Both the position numbers and the translations under genes were made by a program. Below, one piece after another: positions 35,261 through 44,299 of a DNA stretch of 64,000 bases; within the stretch, counting starts at the first letter, position 1; the number at the start of each line of letters is the position of its first letter. The notes beneath the pieces are model-generated. The model saw only the letters and a program-made list of their open reading frames with translations, did not search any database and was not told where the DNA came from. The stretch is from the NCBI RefSeq assembly GCF_002368195.1, contig NZ_AP018178.1, forward strand, positions 729,738-793,737, written 5' to 3'. The DNA comes from Calothrix sp. NIES-2100. GTDB lineage: Bacteria; Cyanobacteriota; Cyanobacteriia; Cyanobacteriales; Nostocaceae.

Positions 35261-37048
35261 CTAAACTTTCGTTTTTACCTGCTGTTGGGGAATGACGATC
35301 GCAAATTCTGTATGTCCAGGAATGGAATAACATTCAATTTGCCCTTGATGTCTTTCCACAACAATTTGGTAACTAATAGACAAACCTAAACCTGTACCTT
35401 TACCAATCTCTTTGGTGGTAAAGAAAGGGTCAAATAAACGATTGGAGACTGCTTCACTAATCCCAGGGCCATTGTCTATAATCCGAATCACTATTGAAGA
35501 TTCAGATTTGCTGATATAGGGTTCAATTCCTATATCTCCGTCTCTAAATTCAGTGCAGATAGTAATCTGGCTGGGATTTGCTAATATTTCCTGTGGCGAT
35601 CGCTTTTGATTATACTCTTCCAAAGCGTCTATGGCATTGACAAGAATGTTCATAAACACTTGATTGAGTTGTCCTGCATAGCATTCTACTAGCGGTAGCT
35701 GGCCGTATTCTTTGATGACTTCTATCGGCGCACACCCATTTTTAGGTTTGAGGCGGTGTTGGAGAATCATCAAAGTACTGTCTAAGCCATCGTGAATATC
35801 AACCTCTTTGACTTCAGCTTCATCTAAGCGCGAGAAAGTCCTCAAAGATAAAACAATTTCCCGAATGCGGTTAGCACCTACTTTCATAGAAGCTAAAAGT
35901 TTAGGTAAATCATCGACAATGAAATCAATATCTACATCCTCAATTTCGGCTTGCAATGTCGAGGGGAGATGGGGATAATGTTGCTGATAACATTGCAACA
36001 AATAAAGTAAATCTTCTACATATTCAGTAGCAGGGGTAATGTTACCGTAGATAAAGTTAACTGGATTATTAATTTCATGAGCAACACCAGCCACAAGTTG
36101 ACCTAAGCTGGACATTTTCTCACTTTGAATTAGCTGGGTTTGGGTTTGCTGCAATTGCTGTAAAGTCTTTTCCAATTTTTCTTTTTCTTGACTCAAAGCA
36201 ATAGTACGTTCCTGTACCCGTATTTCCAAATACTGATTTGCTTGTGCTAATCTACTTAAAGCTTCTTGCAGAGAGAGTTCTGTTTGTTTGCGATCGCTAA
36301 TATCGATAATGAAACCAAGTAATTGTGTTACTTTTCCGCCAGAACGCACAACATTCACAATATCTTTTACCCAAACCCATTTACCATCAGCAGTCAATAA
36401 CCGATACTCAACTATGTAATCATCTTGTGCTTTTGACGTGAGTTGATGGTACTCAAGAACTAGAGGCCAATCTTCTGGATGAATGTGTGAATACCAAAAT
36501 TCACGTTCATACCAATCTTCTAAGTCATAACCAAATAAATCTATGGCCTGTGGCCCTACATAAGTAAACTGGTGATTAATCGGCTCCGCTTCCCAAGGTA
36601 CTAACTTGACACTCTCTACCAGTCGCTTTAATCGTTGTCGAGTTTGCTCTAAATCTTTTTCTGTATGCTTACGTAAAGTAATATCATTAGCTATGACAGC
36701 GTATTGACTAGTTATACCTTCTGTATTACTAATAGGCAGACCATCTACTAATAGCCAATGCTCTTGCTGCTGAGGCGATAAATAAGAAACTTCAAATTTA
36801 AAGCTTTCACCTTTTAATAGTTGTTCGCGAATATAAGCTTGTTGAATATTAATTTGCTTATTAGAAGTCAGTACAGAAAAAAATTTTTTTCCGATTAACA
36901 AATCAGCGGTAGTATCTGCACGGTTAGCTAATGCTTCATTTACCCATTGAATGCGTCCAGATCTATCCGTCAATGCCATCAATAAATCAGCCCGATTTGC
37001 TAAGGCAGTAAACATAGTTAAGGGTAAAGCAATTGAATTAACTACCAT
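35261..37048 (-). CDS. PAS-domain sensor histidine kinase
   Basis: From ATG 37048 the protein has 595 residues; AGGAG lies 8 bases upstream, so it is preferred to earlier starts. Two PAS domains come first (about residues 14-130 and 145-255, the second with WYSHIHPEDW and DGKWVWVKDIV, PAS_3 type). A coiled coil (260-310) leads to the kinase: phospho-acceptor His324 in GVAHEINNPVNF, N-box QVFMNILVNAIDAL, and G boxes DNGPGI and GKGTGLGLSIS. There are no membrane segments, so it senses a cytoplasmic signal. No response regulator is adjacent. The arsC gene ends 23 bp upstream of this gene's start, so they may be cotranscribed. Confidence 0.88.
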   Translation of the reverse strand: MVVNSIALPLTMFTALANRADLLMALTDRSGRIQWVNEALANRADTTADLLIGKKFFSVLTSNKQINIQQAYIREQLLKGESFKFEVSYLSPQQQEHWLLVDGLPISNTEGITSQYAVIANDITLRKHTEKDLEQTRQRLKRLVESVKLVPWEAEPINHQFTYVGPQAIDLFGYDLEDWYEREFWYSHIHPEDWPLVLEYHQLTSKAQDDYIVEYRLLTADGKWVWVKDIVNVVRSGGKVTQLLGFIIDISDRKQTELSLQEALSRLAQANQYLEIRVQERTIALSQEKEKLEKTLQQLQQTQTQLIQSEKMSSLGQLVAGVAHEINNPVNFIYGNITPATEYVEDLLYLLQCYQQHYPHLPSTLQAEIEDVDIDFIVDDLPKLLASMKVGANRIREIVLSLRTFSRLDEAEVKEVDIHDGLDSTLMILQHRLKPKNGCAPIEVIKEYGQLPLVECYAGQLNQVFMNILVNAIDALEEYNQKRSPQEILANPSQITICTEFRDGDIGIEPYISKSESSIVIRIIDNGPGISEAVSNRLFDPFFTTKEIGKGTGLGLSISYQIVVERHQGQIECYSIPGHTEFAIVIPQQQVKTKV

Positions 37049-37071
37049 GCTCATAACTCCTGTCACAAGAA

Positions 37072-37503
37072 TTAGAGAGCATCACGTCTCCCGGCTACAT
37101 AAGCCAAAAGCAGCCTACTAATATCATCACGAACTTGACGAAATACTTGCAGCTTTTCTATTTCAGTTCCTGTAGCTTCAGCTGGATCGGGAAAGCTAAA
37201 GTGATGACGCTTAACTGATGAAGGTAAAGTAGGGCAACTTTGGTCTGCATGATCGCAAACTGTGATCACCGTATCAATTTTCTGGTCAAGAAACTGGTTG
37301 ATATGCTTACAAGAATTTGTGGAGATATCTATTCCTATCTCTTGCATCACCTTGATAGCCAAAGGATGGACTTCTTTGGCTGGGTTCATTCCTGCACTTT
37401 GGGCGATGAATAAGTCATCAGCTAACTCTCTCAAAAAGCCCTCTGCCATTTGGCTACGACAGGAATTACCAGTACAAAGAATTAAGAGCGTAGGTAGTTC
37501 CAT
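37072..37503 (-). CDS. arsC: Arsenate reductase, low-molecular-weight phosphatase type
   Basis: A 143-residue enzyme that reduces arsenate to arsenite. The P-loop CTGNSCRSQ supplies Cys10 and Cys15, and Cys83 and Cys90 in TVCDHADQSC match the resolving cysteines of thioredoxin-coupled ArsC of Bacillus (Cys82, Cys89). The general acid lies in FPDPAEATG. No arsB, acr3 or arsR is present in the window. It lies directly upstream of a histidine kinase in the same direction, an odd pairing. Glutathione/glutaredoxin-coupled hybrids of this fold exist in Synechocystis, so the reductant is not certain. Confidence 0.87.
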   Translation of the reverse strand: MELPTLLILCTGNSCRSQMAEGFLRELADDLFIAQSAGMNPAKEVHPLAIKVMQEIGIDISTNSCKHINQFLDQKIDTVITVCDHADQSCPTLPSSVKRHHFSFPDPAEATGTEIEKLQVFRQVRDDISRLLLAYVAGRRDAL

Positions 37504-37604
37504 GTTATTTATTTAGTAATAAATATTACTTAAAATCTTAGCTTTACAAACTGCGGTTGCCGTCAGGGAAAATACACAAACCTATAATTTTAATCGAAAG
37601 TGCG

Positions 37605-37637
37605 AGATCCCCGACTTCTTTAAAAAGTCGGGGATCT
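37605..37637. repeat. AGATCCCCGACTT hairpin (covarying family, copy 1)
   Basis: Perfect 13-bp arms AGATCCCCGACTT (37605-37617) and AAGTCGGGGATCT (37625-37637) around a 7-base loop. A copy at 56395-56427 has a different stem sequence with both arms changed together. Confidence 0.75.
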
Positions 37638-37682
37638 GAACCCTCGCAATCTTTGATAGTCTGTACCATGAATGTTGATGAA

Positions 37683-37734
37683 TTCGTAGTCAGCACTTTA
37701 TGAAAAATTCACCGACTTTAGTCCTGACTAAGAA
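37683..37734. repeat. TTCGTAGTCAG hairpin, copy 2
   Basis: TTCGTAGTCAG (37683-37693) and CTGACTAAGAA (37724-37734) are complementary except one base. It lies between arsC and plsY. Confidence 0.6.
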
Positions 37735-37751
37735 CTAATTTAGCGATCGCA

Positions 37752-38450
37752 TTAAGTTGAAGTTAATTGTCCGTCAGTGTCTTCTGCTTGTGCTGTTACC
37801 TTTTGCCCGATTTTTGGCTCAGTTCCTGCAAGTAGGCGTTCAATATTACTGCGGTGACGGAAAATCACATACAACCCACCGACAAAGGCATACAGGATGC
37901 AAGGTAAAGGCTGATGGAAAATTACCATGAAAATTGTCACAGCGATCGCACCTGCAATGGAACTTAAGGAGACTATCCGTGATATGGCAAAGACAACAGC
38001 AAATACACCCAAAGTTGCTAAACCTACCTGCCAACTGATCGCGAATAACGTCCCTAGTCCAGTAGCCACAGATTTACCACCAGTAAAGCCCAAAAAAATT
38101 GATTTGCTGTGTCCAAGGACTGCTGCTGATCCCGCTAAAGTTATTAACCCAGGTTGCCACAAAGAAGCATCTATCGTAGGGGGGATAAAATTATAAAGTG
38201 GAGCCAATTGGAATAACTGATAAGCTAGAGCGATCGCAGATACTCCTTTCAAGCAATCAATCAATAACACAACAGCCCCAGGCCCTTTACCCAAGGTTCT
38301 GAGAACATTAGTTGCGCCAGTTGAACCAGAACCTACTTCGCGAATATCAAGACCCTTTAACTGCTTGACAGCAATGTAGCCAGTAGGGAAAGAACCCAAT
38401 AGGTAGGCTACAACCAAAACAAAAGCGCATAAACTTAACCAAATAGCCAT
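37752..38450 (-). CDS. plsY: Acyl-phosphate:glycerol-3-phosphate acyltransferase
   Basis: PlsY moves the acyl group from acyl-phosphate to glycerol-3-phosphate, the first committed step of membrane phospho- and glycolipid synthesis. From ATG 38450 (MAIWLSLCAF) the protein has 232 residues; the TTG start six codons earlier lies inside a heptamer repeat. The family motifs are present: LGSFPTGYIAVKQLKGLDIR, GSGSTGATNVLRTLGK, LIDCLKGVSAI, LGHSKSIFLGFTGGKSVATGLG. Five hydrophobic segments are visible. Upstream on the same strand are DUF3086-like, DUF3119-like and mlaE genes, suggesting a lipid module. Confidence 0.93.
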   Translation of the reverse strand: MAIWLSLCAFVLVVAYLLGSFPTGYIAVKQLKGLDIREVGSGSTGATNVLRTLGKGPGAVVLLIDCLKGVSAIALAYQLFQLAPLYNFIPPTIDASLWQPGLITLAGSAAVLGHSKSIFLGFTGGKSVATGLGTLFAISWQVGLATLGVFAVVFAISRIVSLSSIAGAIAVTIFMVIFHQPLPCILYAFVGGLYVIFRHRSNIERLLAGTEPKIGQKVTAQAEDTDGQLTST

Positions 38451-38462
38451 AAACAAGTCCAA

Positions 38463-38650
38463 AGTCAATAGTCAATAGTCATTGGTCAATAGTCATTGGT
38501 CACTTGTACTGAGCGAAGTCGTTCGCGGAGCGTCTCGTTCGCGTAGCGTCTCCCCTTGGGAGAAGAGAAGTATTGGTCATTAGTCATTGGTTTTTCACAG
38601 CTGACAATTGACAACTGACAACTGACTAATGACTAATGACTAATGACTAA
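38463..38650. repeat. Heptamer arrays interrupted by a palindromic repeat
   Basis: Heptamers (GTCAATA, GTCATTG) run to about 38505. A palindromic block at 38509-38568 (GAGCGAAGTCGTTCGCGGAG, then CGTCTCGTTCGCGTAGCGTC) is a reverse-oriented copy of the repeat at 25662. Heptamers then resume (GACAACT, AATGACT) up to the stop of the next gene. One repeat seems to have inserted in the other. Confidence 0.75.
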
Positions 38651-39955
38651 TTAAAAATCATCATCATAATTTCTCATTGTTTTGGGGTCAGGAGCAAAGG
38701 CTAACCACAGGGGAAATTGCAGTAGTGCTAGGCTAATTTGGTCTTCAGAATCGTCAATGATAATTAAAGGCAGTTGATTGGCTTTAACTAATCGGTCTGC
38801 TTTTTGAGCCAAAGCTTCCGGTGCTTCAAATAATACTACCCCTTTATCAGGGCCAAAGTCTGGACGACCTATACCTAAACAGTCTTGCAAGCCACGCCGC
38901 CATTCACCTAAACGTTCTGGTGTATTAGCTAATACTAAAGCGCGGACGCGATCGCCATACAGTTTGTATAGTATAGAAATTACTGCCGAAGAAATCAAAA
39001 TATTCTGCAAGCGGCTACCCATTGTCCGCAAAGCACCGCGTCCGCCTTGGGTGAAAAACCATTGAGAAACCCGTTCTGCATGGACTGGTTCAAAGGTACG
39101 ACGCAATTGCCAAGCAGGGCCATAGTAATCTGGTTTGCTGCGATATTGATCGATGAGGCGGCGAATTTGCTTTGTAGTATCTTGAAACTGCTGTTGGGCA
39201 AATGAGGGGATACCAGACTCTGATTGGGGGGTTTTTTCCTCTTTTACAGATACTACAGGTTTTTCGCGGGCGATCGCAGGCGGTACTAGTTGCAACTGCT
39301 CGGCGGCGGCGGCTAAATCCTGTAAACTGCCAGTGAGATAATCTTTAAAACCTTGTACCCGAATCGCCAAGTCTTGAGATGTTCCCGCAAAAGTCGTGCG
39401 CATTTCATTGCGGATGCGTTCTTGACGGCGTTCCAACTGTTCTACAGAAATTTGCAGCGTTTGTTTGCGTTGTTCTAACTGCGATAGCGACTCTTGTACA
39501 AGTCGTCCTAGCGCCAATTGGGTTTCGCCAACTTGTGTCTGAAGAGTTTTGTAACTAGCTTGCAGATTGGCTATTTCGGTTTCTAGAGATTCTTTGGTAC
39601 TTTGTAAATCTGCAATTTGTTGTGCTGCTTGTGCGTATAGGGAATTAGCTGCTGATGCTTCTGATTCTGAATCTAGTTCTGACCCCAGCGAAAAGGCTTC
39701 GGCTTCTAACTGCGTTACCAAATCAGCAGTTGCATCTGCTGGTGGTTCAACTGTAGAACCTTCTTCAGCATCGGAAATGGGCGATTCAGCAGTTGCGTCA
39801 TTTTGCTGCGTCTGCGCTAATAAACTCTGCGCTGCTGTTTCTCCCTCTGACTCCACAGATGAGTTATCTGAAGCTTCTACTTTCGGCTGTTGTTCTTGTA
39901 CTTGCGCCAACCACTCATCAATCGATTCTGGGGTTTGAGATTCCTCTGGGTTCAT
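38651..39955 (-). CDS. Cyanobacterial coiled-coil protein, DUF3086-like
   Basis: A 434-residue soluble protein from ATG 39955. Residues about 1-105 are acidic and Ser/Ala-rich, probably disordered. Residues about 108-190 are a strong coiled coil (SLYAQAAQQIADLQSTKESL onward). The C-terminal 170 residues are a conserved-looking domain with DYYGPAWQLRRTFEPVHAER, FFTQGGRGALRTMGSRLQNI and PLIIIDDSEDQISLALLQFP. I recall this as the cyanobacteria-restricted family DUF3086; the name is from memory. It lies between plsY and a DUF3119-like gene on the same strand. Function unknown, possibly linked to envelope lipids by context. Confidence 0.7.
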   Translation of the reverse strand: MNPEESQTPESIDEWLAQVQEQQPKVEASDNSSVESEGETAAQSLLAQTQQNDATAESPISDAEEGSTVEPPADATADLVTQLEAEAFSLGSELDSESEASAANSLYAQAAQQIADLQSTKESLETEIANLQASYKTLQTQVGETQLALGRLVQESLSQLEQRKQTLQISVEQLERRQERIRNEMRTTFAGTSQDLAIRVQGFKDYLTGSLQDLAAAAEQLQLVPPAIAREKPVVSVKEEKTPQSESGIPSFAQQQFQDTTKQIRRLIDQYRSKPDYYGPAWQLRRTFEPVHAERVSQWFFTQGGRGALRTMGSRLQNILISSAVISILYKLYGDRVRALVLANTPERLGEWRRGLQDCLGIGRPDFGPDKGVVLFEAPEALAQKADRLVKANQLPLIIIDDSEDQISLALLQFPLWLAFAPDPKTMRNYDDDF

Positions 39956-40076
39956 AAACAATACTGTAATTCCTATGACGCGAATAAATAGCTTTCAGAA
40001 ATATACAATTGACCTGTGCCAAAAATCCTGGGTAATTGGTGCTGATTGCTGATGCTGCATCTTTAACAAGAGGGTG

Positions 40077-40463
40077 CTAAATCTGCGGACAACGTTCTTC
40101 CAGGCAGGCTTTCAGGGTCTTAGGGTCAAATAAAATCGGCAAAAAGTGAATGCTTTTGATTTCTTTAAAGTAAAACAGTATAGGAATTGGGTGCCAAAAT
40201 ATCCGCCAGTTTTGCCATTCCTGATAGGGAAACCGCCGAATTAGTGTTTCGCCTCTGTAAATATCTAAGTCCGTGGCAGTAAACTGCAACCGCAGTGTGA
40301 CTGTCTGAAACATGAGAAACAAACCAAACAATCCAATAATACCTCCTAGCAGCGGTTGAACTAACAGCAATGGAATCGACGCAATTACCAAAACTACAGG
40401 GATATTGTAGCTAGGTTTGAGTTCTACTGTAGATGTAGCGTTGGGCGCAAATGAACTAGTCAT
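40077..40463 (-). CDS. Small membrane protein, DUF3119-like
   Basis: A 128-residue protein with two hydrophobic segments in its first half (IPVVLVIASIPLLLVQPLLG, then GLFGLFLMFQTV) and a C-terminal PH-like domain (LRLQFTATDLDIYRGETLIR, FPYQEWQNWRIFWHPIPILF, FLPILFDPKTLKACLEERCP). This pattern fits the cyanobacterial/plastid family DUF3119, as recalled. It is upstream of the DUF3086-like gene in the same direction and downstream of mlaE. Confidence 0.72.
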   Translation of the reverse strand: MTSSFAPNATSTVELKPSYNIPVVLVIASIPLLLVQPLLGGIIGLFGLFLMFQTVTLRLQFTATDLDIYRGETLIRRFPYQEWQNWRIFWHPIPILFYFKEIKSIHFLPILFDPKTLKACLEERCPQI

Positions 40464-40689
40464 AGCAATTTTAGATTTGGGATTTTAAATTTTCGATTGA
40501 GAATACTCATCCTTGGTCTGACAGTCTCAAATCCTGTTTTGTGAATAGACACATTTCCTATTTTAGGATTTCGTGGGTTATAAGGCGCGCAATCAGCCTT
40601 TATAGCGAGGATTGTTGATAGCGTTTCACTGGAAAATGGGACTAGGGGTTAGGGGCTAGGAGATGAGGGAGATGAGGCGGACGGTGGGA

Positions 40690-40732
40690 AATAACAATTG
40701 ACAATTGACAACTGACAACTGACAACTGACTT
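40690..40732. repeat. Heptamer array after mlaE
   Basis: Five to six units (GACAATT, GACAACT) abut the mlaE stop codon (TAA at 40733-40731 on the minus strand). GGACTAGGGG-type units lie just beyond at 40638-40665. Confidence 0.7.
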
Positions 40733-41528
40733 ACATACCTTTGAGCAATGCGCTACCTGTACCTTGAAACATTAACCAAGAAAGGAAGAAGTTACTCACA
40801 AAAATCATCAGCAAGGCTGTAACCACAGCAGTGGTGGTTGATTGTCCTACTCCTTTGGCTCCTCCTGTTGTTGTCAGTCCCCAGCTACAACCAATGACAG
40901 CAATTACAATTCCAAAACAAAATGCCTTAATCATGGCGCTAAAAATATCCCAAATGCCAAGCAGGTTACGGGCTGAGTCTAGAAATGTAGTATCGGCGAT
41001 GCCATATAAGTTCGATGCAATGATCAATCCTCCTAACATCCCCGTTACCAAAGACAGAAGAGTTAAAATCGGCAGCATCAAGCAGCAAGCTAAGACGCGG
41101 GGAATAACTAGGTAATCGATGGGGTCGGTTTTTAACATCAACAGGGCATCAATTTGCTCTGTGACTCGCATAGTACCAATTTCAGCGGCAAAGGCCGAAC
41201 CCACTCGTCCGGCTAAAATCACTGCTGTCAATACGGGCGAGAGTTCTCTTGTTAAGGCTACCGCCAGCACACCGCCGACAAGATTCCCAGCGCCAAAGTT
41301 AATAAATTCTCGTGCTACCTGAATGGTAAACACTGCGCCGACAAAAACAGCCGTTAATAGGGCAATAAACAGAGAATCTGGCCCTACTGCTGCCATTTGC
41401 TCTTTAGTATTTCGCCAATGAATTTTGATTTTCAGTAGGTGAACTAGTACTTGTCCACCCAGGAAAATCGCCGCCAGCAGCCGCTGACCCCACGCCCCTA
41501 AACTGGATTTGGATGTAGTCTCACTCAA
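40731..41528 (-). CDS. mlaE: MlaE/TGD1-type lipid ABC transporter permease
   Basis: A 265-residue inner-membrane permease of the MlaE family, which with MlaF ATPase and an MCE protein moves lipids between membranes; TGD1 is the plastid form. The conserved core is present: FTIQVAREFINFGAGNLVGG, LTRELSPVLTAVILAGRVGS, AFAAEIGTMRVTEQIDALLM, DPIDYLVIPRVLACCLMLPI and the C-terminal GGAKGVGQSTTTAVV. Five hydrophobic segments are visible. No ATPase or MCE gene is adjacent. Its placement next to plsY on the same strand suggests lipid homeostasis. Confidence 0.92.
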   Translation of the reverse strand: MSETTSKSSLGAWGQRLLAAIFLGGQVLVHLLKIKIHWRNTKEQMAAVGPDSLFIALLTAVFVGAVFTIQVAREFINFGAGNLVGGVLAVALTRELSPVLTAVILAGRVGSAFAAEIGTMRVTEQIDALLMLKTDPIDYLVIPRVLACCLMLPILTLLSLVTGMLGGLIIASNLYGIADTTFLDSARNLLGIWDIFSAMIKAFCFGIVIAVIGCSWGLTTTGGAKGVGQSTTTAVVTALLMIFVSNFFLSWLMFQGTGSALLKGM

Positions 41529-42029
41529 TGTTTTGTAGCTAACTCGGTAACTGCCTTAAGAATAGCGAAAGTCAATGGGGAATAGTCAATAGTCAATGGT
41601 CAATAGTCAATGGGCATGGGGAATTGGGCATGGGGCATTGGGAGGGGTGGCGAACTTTTTTATATTCTCCCCACACTCCCCACACTTCCTCATCTCCCTT
41701 GTCCCCCCTTCCCTCATCCCCCTTCCCCATCTCCAGGGTGAAACATTAACTTACTTTAAAGCTCTTCTCAGAAAGTGAAGTTTGATGCGAGCAAGCTTTA
41801 TATTACTTTATAAGCAAAGTTATTCAGCAAATACCTTATTTAGCAAGGGTTTTGCTGATTTTAATGCTGACTTTTAGTTGATGCATCGAAGGTGACTGGA
41901 GGCAGATTTTTTTAATGAAAACTTAAGATTTTTGACATCTTCACTGCTATGGAGCGATCGCACGTATTGTAGAAAATGACATCTTGCTTTTTCGCTTATT
42001 GTCCTCTTTTACCACGGAGTGTCGTCTAA
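41529..42029. other. Intergenic region with mixed low-complexity repeats
   Basis: The 501-bp gap holds heptamers (41583-41615), GGGCATG/GGGCATT units (41612-41645) and pyrimidine-rich units (ACTCCCCAC, CATCCCCC; 41670-41740). The remainder is AT-rich promoter-like DNA before the gene at 42030. No gene was seen. Confidence 0.55.
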
Positions 42030-42326
42030 ATGACTATTTTCACCAACTTTCTCCGTTCTCTGTTACTCACAATCATTTTTAGTTTTGTCGTACCAATGTT
42101 TTTAGTCGGTGGCTTTTTGCTCCTGTTACCTCTGGTCGGTCACATTCCCGGTTTACAAGGTTTAACTGAAGCGATCGCTAGTCAAATTATACATTTTCTC
42201 GCTACTTTTGGCACGGATAGTCCTCTGCGCGGCTTAATTGTCATTAGTTTGACTTTTAGCTTTGTTGGGGCGCTGTTTGATATGTACGTTTATTATCGGT
42301 GTCAAATTTTACGTATTGATTCCTAA
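42030..42326 (+). CDS. Small two-span membrane protein, function unknown
   Basis: A 98-residue protein with hydrophobic segments at about 8-35 (LRSLLLTIIFSFVVPMFLVG) and 66-88 (LRGLIVISLTFSFVGALFDM). The linker (HIPGLQGLTEAIASQIIHFL, then ATFGTDSP) is moderately hydrophobic and may be amphipathic. The tail is YYRCQILRIDS. The gene stands alone between large gaps. No family is recognised. Confidence 0.65.
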   Translation: MTIFTNFLRSLLLTIIFSFVVPMFLVGGFLLLLPLVGHIPGLQGLTEAIASQIIHFLATFGTDSPLRGLIVISLTFSFVGALFDMYVYYRCQILRIDS

Positions 42327-42941
42327 ATCATGGCAATCAGTTTGTCAGGTATTGACTGGCTGCTGAAGCTTTTAAAAATCTATAATTCCCAAATTTGAGT
42401 ATTTTGCTTGCTATGTTTAAATGAGATATAGCAGTCATATTTGAGTTGTGAAATTCTTCCTATAGGTAGGCGGCTATAGGCAATAGGCGAGGTAAGGCGG
42501 TGAGGCAAAAGTCACACAACTGCCGACTTGGCAGCGAAGCGCGTTGTAGGAGCGTCTGAAGTGCGAAGTAGGAGCGTCACCCGAAGGGCAATAGATTTTT
42601 TTTACTAATGATTTAGCTGCATCAGGCAGCAGATCCAAGCCGGAAACTACATGTAGGTTGGGATAAATTTCCCGATAATGAAGCATTTACCCTAGACTAA
42701 TAGTAACCGCAGGTGACACCGAGAGCGGAGGCGAAGGGGAATTGCCAATTTATACGTTTTTGGAGATAAGTTTCTCTGCTAGACAGAGATTAGGATATCA
42801 AATAAACATCTAGATAAATATAAAAACTTCCTTAATTTCTTGTGTAGCATCATGGCTGGGCATTTTTGTGTAGAGCCAAACAGGTCGTTTGACCTCTGGA
42901 CATTTTACTATTGAGTTTATTACGAGGTTTTATGATTGCTT
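42327..42941. other. Intergenic region with palindromic repeat debris
   Basis: Bases about 42530-42590 carry GCGAAGCGCGTTG, GTAGGAGCGTC (twice) and CCCGAAGGGC, relatives of the palindromic repeat at 38509. A minus-strand frame at 42600-42686 (MLHYREIYPNLHVVSGLDLL, then PDAAKSLVKK) looks coding-like but runs into this repeat. The last 150 bases are AT-rich. Confidence 0.45.
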
Positions 42942-43763
42942 ATGGTTTGGCCTTTTAAACCCAGGTTTAGTAAACAAATTGCTCGAATTGAAATTAATGG
43001 TGCAATCTCCGGTGGGACTCGCAAACGTGTACTAGAAGCACTGAAAACAGTAGAGGAGAAAAAATTTCCGGCTTTGCTGCTACGAATTGATAGTCCTGGC
43101 GGGACAGTGGGAGATTCTCAAGAGATTTACAGCGCCCTGAAACGTCTGCGGGAGAAAATGAAAATTGTTGCCAGTTTTGGCAATATTTCGGCTTCTGGCG
43201 GTGTCTACATTGGCATGGGAGCCGAACATATCATGGCCAACCCAGGTACAATTACAGGCAGTATTGGTGTAATTCTGCGGGGAAATAACCTAGAACGCTT
43301 GCTGGAAAAAATCGGCATTTCCTTCAAGGTGATTAAATCTGGGCCCTACAAAGATATTTTGGCATTTGACCGAGAACTGACACCAGCTGAACAAAACATT
43401 CTGCAAGAATTGATTGACATTAGTTATCAGCAGTTTGTGCAAACAATAGCTCAAGCTCGTTCTTTAGAGGTAGAAACCGTAAAAAGTTTCGCCGATGGTC
43501 GGATTTTTACTGGACAGCAAGCTGTAGAGTTAGGAGTGGTAGATCGTCTGGGAACAGAGGAAGATGCGCGGCGCTGGACAGCAGAACTAGTCGGACTCGA
43601 TCCAGAAAAAACCCCATGCTTTACTTTAGAAGAACGTAAACCCTTGTTAAGTCGATTGCTCCCTGGAAGTCGTCAGGTTTCATCAGGAATTGGGGCGGGG
43701 ATTGACTGGCTGGAGTTTGAAATGTCCACCAGTGGTTTACCTCTATGGTTATATCGACCTTGA
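42942..43763 (+). CDS. sppA: Signal peptide peptidase SppA, short type
   Basis: A 273-residue protease of the S49 family that degrades cleaved signal peptides at the membrane. The nucleophile Ser85 lies in NISASGGVYI and the general base Lys137 in SGPYKDI. LLLRIDSPGGTVGDSQEIY and PGTITGSIGVI are family blocks. The start ATG at 42942 (MVWPFKP) is chosen over the TTG two codons upstream. There is no N-terminal membrane helix, unlike many SppA proteins, so it may be soluble or peripheral on the cytoplasmic or thylakoid side. Confidence 0.9.
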   Translation: MVWPFKPRFSKQIARIEINGAISGGTRKRVLEALKTVEEKKFPALLLRIDSPGGTVGDSQEIYSALKRLREKMKIVASFGNISASGGVYIGMGAEHIMANPGTITGSIGVILRGNNLERLLEKIGISFKVIKSGPYKDILAFDRELTPAEQNILQELIDISYQQFVQTIAQARSLEVETVKSFADGRIFTGQQAVELGVVDRLGTEEDARRWTAELVGLDPEKTPCFTLEERKPLLSRLLPGSRQVSSGIGAGIDWLEFEMSTSGLPLWLYRP

Positions 43764-43872
43764 TGGGATGTGAGTGACAGAGGAACTCACATACTCAGGA
43801 GTTTTGTGCCTATCGTCCTAACTGATAATAAAGTGAGAAAAGACAGCTGAGCTAATTTAAGGAGGATTGGGC

Positions 43873-44298
43873 GTGGAGTGGCAAATGCGGGCTATTCGTG
43901 GAGCAACAACTGTTTCAGAAAACACAGCTGAAGCGATAAAAGAAGCGGTAACAGAATTATTAGATGAATTGGAAAACCGGAATCATCTCCAGCCAAAGGA
44001 TATTATTAGTGTTACGTTCTCAGTAACACGGGATTTGGATGCTATTTTTCCAGCTGCGATCGCCCGAACGCGTCCTGCTTGGGATGGTGTGGCCATGTTA
44101 GATGTGCAGCAAATGCATGTCGAGGGCAGCTTGCAGCGCTGTATCCGCTTTTTAATTCACGTCTACCTGCCAGCCTCCGCACCAATTTACCATACCTATT
44201 TACGTCATGCAGCTAACCTGCGTCCTGATTGGAGTTTACCAGCATCATTAGCAGAATCGCCCCAAGTAGTAGTGACTACTAGTTGCGATCGCGAATAA
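43873..44298 (+). CDS. aroH: Chorismate mutase, AroH type
   Basis: A 141-residue AroH-fold chorismate mutase, which turns chorismate into prephenate for Phe and Tyr. Start and core read MRAIRGATTVSENTAEAIKE with the substrate Arg in RGATT, followed by FSVTRDLDAIFPAAIAR, RPAWDGVAMLDVQQMHVEGS and RCIRFLIHVY. The GTG at 43873 is chosen because GGAGG lies 7 bases upstream; the ATG at 43885 is the next choice and would lose four residues. A 9-line hairpin-free gap separates it from sppA. Confidence 0.9.
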   Translation: MEWQMRAIRGATTVSENTAEAIKEAVTELLDELENRNHLQPKDIISVTFSVTRDLDAIFPAAIARTRPAWDGVAMLDVQQMHVEGSLQRCIRFLIHVYLPASAPIYHTYLRHAANLRPDWSLPASLAESPQVVVTTSCDRE

Positions 44299-44299
44299 T

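Noticed and set aside
42474..42686. 70-codon minus-strand frame
   Set aside because: The first 30 residues look plausible, but the remainder is coded by palindromic repeat DNA. Kept only as a note in the intergenic entry.
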